Position numbers and translations under genes: made by a program. From Prevotella sp. (GTDB taxonomy: Bacteria > Bacteroidota > Bacteroidia > Bacteroidales > Bacteroidaceae), in contig JAFPWS010000034.1 in the NCBI GenBank assembly GCA_017412705.1, positions 1 to 47,473 on the forward strand: a DNA stretch of 47,473 nt. The letters are read 5' to 3'. Shown in pieces: positions 47,101 to 47,473 of this stretch (position 1 is its first letter; each line of letters opens with the position of its first letter). Under the pieces are notes generated by a model. It made no database searches, was not told the DNA's origin, and was given only the letters and a program-made list of their open reading frames with translations.

Positions 47101-47473
47101 CTAGTAAACCAACACCTTGCAGTGCAGGCCGTTGCGCCACATTACCTTGTTGACGCTCAGATGAATCCACAGGGAGCGGGTCTTGGGCCGAACGCACAAG
47201 TACAGCTCGTGGTACCCGTACCGGCTGTCGCTTAGATAGCGGTCTTCGATGCACTTGATGATGTTTGCTGCCAAAGGCACACTGCCGTTGCAGCTGATGT
47301 CAACGGCCAGTCCCTGCAGGTGTATTGAGGCTGTTGCACCGCCGACGGCCTTGTTCACCTCGGGCGAACGGTAGCCGCTGTTGATGATGACGGGTTGGCC
47401 TGTCTTCTCGCGGATGTACTCAAGGTAGTTTTCTGCAAGCCATCGCAGGTTTTTGACGATTTCGGGCGCGGGG
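47101..47473 (-). CDS. M15-type peptidase, partial (5' end beyond window)
   Basis: The frame runs in from the right edge and ends at 47101, so only the last 123 residues or so are seen. The stretch VIINSGYRSPEVNKAVGG then ASIHLQGLAVDI is the peptidase M15A signature, with the zinc ligands His (SIH) and Asp (AVDI), and a late YGYHELYL...LWIHLSV supplies the final His. These enzymes cut D-Ala-D-Ala or peptidoglycan cross-bridges; many act as murein peptidases or phage-type lysins. The true start is outside the window. The following 46946-47100 gap holds the terminator and the GH95 upstream element. Confidence 0.85.
   Translation of the reverse strand, partial: PAPEIVKNLRWLAENYLEYIREKTGQPVIINSGYRSPEVNKAVGGATASIHLQGLAVDISCNGSVPLAANIIKCIEDRYLSDSRYGYHELYLCVRPKTRSLWIHLSVNKVMWRNGLHCKVLVY

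Overview
The window looks like a chromosome segment of a Bacteroidales bacterium, most likely a Prevotella-type gut or rumen polysaccharide degrader. The signs are -7 boxes of the form TAnnTTTG, few Shine-Dalgarno sequences, a one-protein hybrid two-component regulator (HTCS), many signal-peptide glycoside hydrolases, and moderate GC. This is inference from the sequence; no rRNA or tRNA gene is visible.

Layout. 1-6.1 kb: an outer-membrane beta-barrel protein, a type B carboxylesterase, a CPA2 cation:proton antiporter and a lipoprotein alpha/beta hydrolase, with repeat-rich intergenic DNA at 1-414 and 2662-3146. 6.1-13.2 kb: a five-gene export operon consisting of an NHLP-type secretion protein, two ABC permease/ATPases, a TolC-like channel and a lipoprotein adaptor. 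No leader peptidase domain and no precursor peptide are visible. It is followed by two gene fossils, one of which copies 28 bp of the upstream hydrolase gene. 13.6-15.6 kb: a single GH51 arabinofuranosidase. 15.6-25 kb: an operon of a GH140 apiosidase, a GH78 rhamnosidase fused to a BNR propeller, a racemase-family enzyme and an MFS permease. It runs against a BKACE (DUF849) plus DUF1537 sugar-acid kinase pair. Together these look like release, uptake and catabolism of an unusual pectic sugar or sugar acid. 25.1-42 kb: a second CAZyme run with a GH67-like protein, a GH43-like/GH2 fusion, a cytidylate-kinase-like protein, a GH2 beta-galactosidase, the HTCS, GH67 alpha-glucuronidase and a C1 peptidase. 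42.1-47 kb: GH115 alpha-glucuronidase, convergent with a GH95 fucosidase, then a partial M15 peptidase at the edge. No SusC/SusD pair is present.

Two patterns stand out beyond the gene list. First, three CAZyme genes between 17.7 and 31.3 kb carry short in-frame extra segments, most of them perfect hairpins (one type, containing CCGTTCCCGACGG, recurs), as if a small palindromic element spreads inside coding sequence. Second, a TGATGACA...AGTCTT element lies 49-59 nt upstream of four start codons (15636, 24947 minus, 25148, 46945 minus) and makes a 128-bp inverted repeat between the divergent pair. Both may be family-wide features of this genome and can be tested by genome searches.
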